Positions 62,232 through 64,000 of a stretch of 64,000 bases of DNA are shown here, in pieces (positions within the stretch are counted from its first letter, which is position 1; each line of letters opens with the position of its first letter). The DNA is from Laceyella tengchongensis (GTDB taxonomy: Bacteria > Bacillota > Bacilli > Thermoactinomycetales > Thermoactinomycetaceae), in contig NZ_FXTU01000008.1 of NCBI RefSeq assembly GCF_900182735.1, forward strand, positions 1 to 64,000, written 5' to 3'. Both the position numbers and the translations under genes were made by a program. A model generated the notes under the pieces. The model was not told the origin of the DNA and did no database searches. It worked only from the letters and a program-made list of their open reading frames with translations.

Positions 62232-62261
62232 TTGTCAAAGAAACTTTATTTAGGCTAAAAT
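62232..62261 (+). promoter_or_regulatory. Promoter of cggR-gap
   Basis: TTGTCA (-35) and TAAAAT (-10) are spaced by 18 bp, upstream of the CggR operator. Confidence 0.65.
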
Positions 62262-62268
62262 GAAAGTG

Positions 62269-62291
62269 ATCCCGATACGGGGATTTTTTTT
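62269..62291 (+). terminator. Short terminator-like hairpin in the cggR leader
   Basis: ATCCC/GGGAT with a small loop is followed by eight T. It lies within the cggR leader, after the -10, and may also end rpoN transcripts. Its left arm can instead pair with ATCGGGACACT further on, giving two exclusive folds. Confidence 0.45.
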
Positions 62292-62299
62292 GAACGGAT

Positions 62300-62335
62300 C
62301 GGGACACTTTTGTCTTATGCGGGACATAATGTGTC
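62300..62335 (+). promoter_or_regulatory. CggR operator
   Basis: Two direct repeats start at 62300 and 62320: CGGGAC-N5-TGTC and CGGGAC-N6-TGTC, with the 20-bp period known for the B. subtilis CggR operator (CGGGACN6TGTCN4 repeated). It lies between the promoter and cggR, fitting roadblock-type autorepression relieved by fructose-1,6-bisphosphate. Confidence 0.88.
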
Positions 62336-62352
62336 CTATGATGGGGGATCCG

Positions 62353-63390
62353 ATGGAAAAGATCTTGAACTTACAAAAGCAATTATTGCCTGATCTGTTA
62401 CAAACCATGCAGAAAAGATATGACATCTTGCGTCATATCCAGTTGATGCAACCGGTAGGACGGAGAAGCCTGACGTTCGAGTTGCAAACGACTGAGCGGG
62501 TGTTGCGGGCGGAAGTGGATTTCCTGCGGGCGCAGGGATTGGTGGCGGTCGGTTCTGCCGGGATGGAGTTGACCCAAGAAGGCATCGATCTTTTGTCCGA
62601 GATGGAACCGCTGATGAAAGAGTTGTTTGGTTTGAACCAGTTGGAAGCAGAGTTAAAAGCGTTCCTGGGTGTGAAACATGTGGTGATTGTGCCAGGGGAC
62701 GCGGATGCCTCTGATTGGGTGAAAAAGGAGATGGGCAGAGCGGGCGCCCGATACTTGAAACAACAGGCTGCGCCGGAGCAGATCGTCGCCGTGTCGGGTG
62801 GAACCACCATGTTAGCGGTGGCCGAGATGATGATGCCGACGCCGGCGTTCAAACAAACAACCTTTGTGCCGACGCGCGGTGGTGTGGGGGAGGCGGTAGA
62901 GTTGGAAGCCAACTACATCGCCTCGCTGATGGCCAAGCGCACCGGCGGAACGTACCGCATGTTGCACATCCCCGATGAGCTCAGCGATGAAGCTTACCAA
63001 ACCTTGCAGAAGGAGCCACACATCAGGGAAGTGTTGGATCTGCTCCGATCGGCGCGCATGGTAGTACACGGGATTGGAGACGCCAAAACGATGGCCATCC
63101 GCCGGAAATCTTCGGCAGAGGTACTTGCCAAGCTAGAGGCAGGAAAGGCAGTCGGGGAATCGTTTGGCTACTATTTTGACCGGGACGGCCAGATTGTGCA
63201 TCGCGTCCGCACTTTGGGATTGGATTTGGAAGGATTGGAGCGCGTTGAACAGAAAGTTGCCGTCGCTGGGGGTGCCAGCAAGGCGGAGGCGATCGTGGCT
63301 GTCTGTTCGCTGGTTTCCCAGGATACGCTCATCACAGATGAAGGGGCGGCGAGAGCCATCCTGAAAAATGCGATTGTCCATCAGGAATGA
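62353..63390 (+). CDS. cggR: Central glycolytic genes regulator CggR
   Basis: 345-aa SorC/DeoR-type repressor of the gapA operon. The N-terminal helix-turn-helix spans about 20-75 (MQPVGRRSLTFELQTTERVL). The sugar-phosphate-binding domain has VAVSGGTTMLAVAEMM near 145, VHGIGDAKTMAIRR near 235 and VAGGASKAEAI near 300. ATG 62353 (MEKILNLQKQLLPDLLQ) aligns with the family start; GGGGGA is upstream. Its operator lies just in front. gap follows by 55 nt. Confidence 0.95.
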   Translation: MEKILNLQKQLLPDLLQTMQKRYDILRHIQLMQPVGRRSLTFELQTTERVLRAEVDFLRAQGLVAVGSAGMELTQEGIDLLSEMEPLMKELFGLNQLEAELKAFLGVKHVVIVPGDADASDWVKKEMGRAGARYLKQQAAPEQIVAVSGGTTMLAVAEMMMPTPAFKQTTFVPTRGGVGEAVELEANYIASLMAKRTGGTYRMLHIPDELSDEAYQTLQKEPHIREVLDLLRSARMVVHGIGDAKTMAIRRKSSAEVLAKLEAGKAVGESFGYYFDRDGQIVHRVRTLGLDLEGLERVEQKVAVAGGASKAEAIVAVCSLVSQDTLITDEGAARAILKNAIVHQE

Positions 63391-63445
63391 ATGGCGCATT
63401 CAATCGGTGATAATACAACAAGAGATTAAGAGGAGGATTTTAATC

Positions 63446-64000
63446 ATGGCAAAAGTGAAAGTGGGCATCAATGGTTTCGGCCGCATTGGCCGCAATGTGT
63501 TTCGGGCAATGCTTAATCATCCCGAATTGGAGATCGTAGCAGTAAATGACTTGACTGACTCCAAGACACTTGCCCATCTGTTGAAATATGACTCCGTCCA
63601 CGGCAAGCTGGACGCTACCGTGATTGCAACGGAGGATGGCTTCACAGTAGACGGTCGCGAAGTAAAAGTGTTGGCTGAACGTGATCCGGGCCAAATTAAA
63701 TGGGCTGATTACGGTGTGGACATCGTGGTAGAATCGACTGGCCGTTTCACCAAACGTGAAGATGCGGCGAAGCATATGAACGGCGGAGCTAAAAAAGTGA
63801 TCATCTCCGCACCGGCCTCCAATGAGGACATCACCATTGTAATGGGCGTAAACCACGAGCAATACGACGCTTCCAAACATCATGTCGTATCCAACGCTTC
63901 TTGCACCACCAACTGCTTGGCTCCATTCGCCAAAGTGTTGCATGAGAAGTTTGGCATTGTGCGTGGTCTGATGACTACCGTTCACGCTTACACCAACGAC
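63446..64000 (+). CDS. gap: Glyceraldehyde-3-phosphate dehydrogenase (partial, runs off the window)
   Basis: The first 185 residues of GAPDH, the glycolytic NAD-dependent enzyme. The Rossmann start KVGINGFGRIGRNVFRA and the cofactor loop VAVNDLTDSKTLAHLL resemble the glycolytic GapA form. The catalytic Cys lies in SNASCTTNCLAP. The window ends at HAYTND. AGGAGG lies 9-10 nt before the ATG. Its position behind cggR supports GapA rather than the gluconeogenic GapB. Confidence 0.96.
   Translation, partial: MAKVKVGINGFGRIGRNVFRAMLNHPELEIVAVNDLTDSKTLAHLLKYDSVHGKLDATVIATEDGFTVDGREVKVLAERDPGQIKWADYGVDIVVESTGRFTKREDAAKHMNGGAKKVIISAPASNEDITIVMGVNHEQYDASKHHVVSNASCTTNCLAPFAKVLHEKFGIVRGLMTTVHAYTND

Overview
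The window looks like a chromosomal segment from a spore-forming, moderately GC-rich Firmicute of the order Bacillales, most likely a member of the Thermoactinomycetaceae. Supporting signs are an alpha/beta-type small acid-soluble spore protein gene, a thermitase-like subtilase close to the Thermoactinomyces enzyme, strong AGGAGG-type ribosome sites with frequent GTG and TTG starts, and a gene order close to the B. subtilis stretch that runs ftsEX-ctpB-minJ-uvrBA, hprK-lgt-ppaX-yvoF, hisZGDBHAFI, yvcD, rapZ-yvcK-whiA-crh, clpP, cggR-gapA. The family assignment is inference.

Layout. The left edge carries the tail of an IS1182-like transposase. A polysaccharide deacetylase and corA (minus strand) follow, then argGH behind a sigma-A promoter with an ARG-box-like palindrome. 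Next is a cell-envelope block: ftsE, ftsX, four tandem coiled-coil/M23 peptidases, an S41 (CtpB-type) protease and a MinJ-like PDZ membrane protein. SOS-controlled uvrBA, a spore protein gene, a two-gene permease cassette, a YvlD-like protein, a class D sortase, a PucR-type regulator with an MsmX-type ATPase, and hprK-lgt-ppaX-yvoF follow. After these come an RND pump, a YolD-like gene with a LexA-like box, an Hfq paralogue, pyrD, an EthD-like gene, a Ham1-family pyrophosphatase, and the complete hisZGDBHAFI(E) operon.

The right third holds a TPR/HTH protein, a thioredoxin-like protein, a ROK glucokinase and rapZ-yvcK-whiA-HPr. It also holds clpP with a CtsR box and two unannotated mini membrane proteins (30 and 35 aa), a polar amino acid ABC transporter, the thermitase, tRNA-Arg(CCG), rpoN, and cggR with a textbook operator leading into gap, which runs off the window. 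HprK, PpaX, HPr, glucokinase, YvcK, CggR and Gap together form a carbon-regulation theme.

The most unusual part is an AT-rich island (about 54.2-57.5 kb) inside the ABC transporter operon. In transcription order it encodes a small signal peptidase I, a Yip1-domain membrane protein, a Flp-pilin-like peptide, a polymorphic toxin with a C-terminal WHH (HNH/EndoVII) nuclease, and a SUKH (SMI1/KNR4) immunity protein. It sits exactly where the transporter ATPase (glnQ-type) should be. About the first 10 codons of that gene remain on one side and the last 35 or so on the other, so island acquisition went with loss of the ATPase. Other points of interest are the tandem M23 expansion beside ftsEX, two copies of a hairpin-forming intergenic repeat, an RND pump with a repeat-rich insertion, an HPr with His15 at the crh locus, and several small genes with good expression signals.
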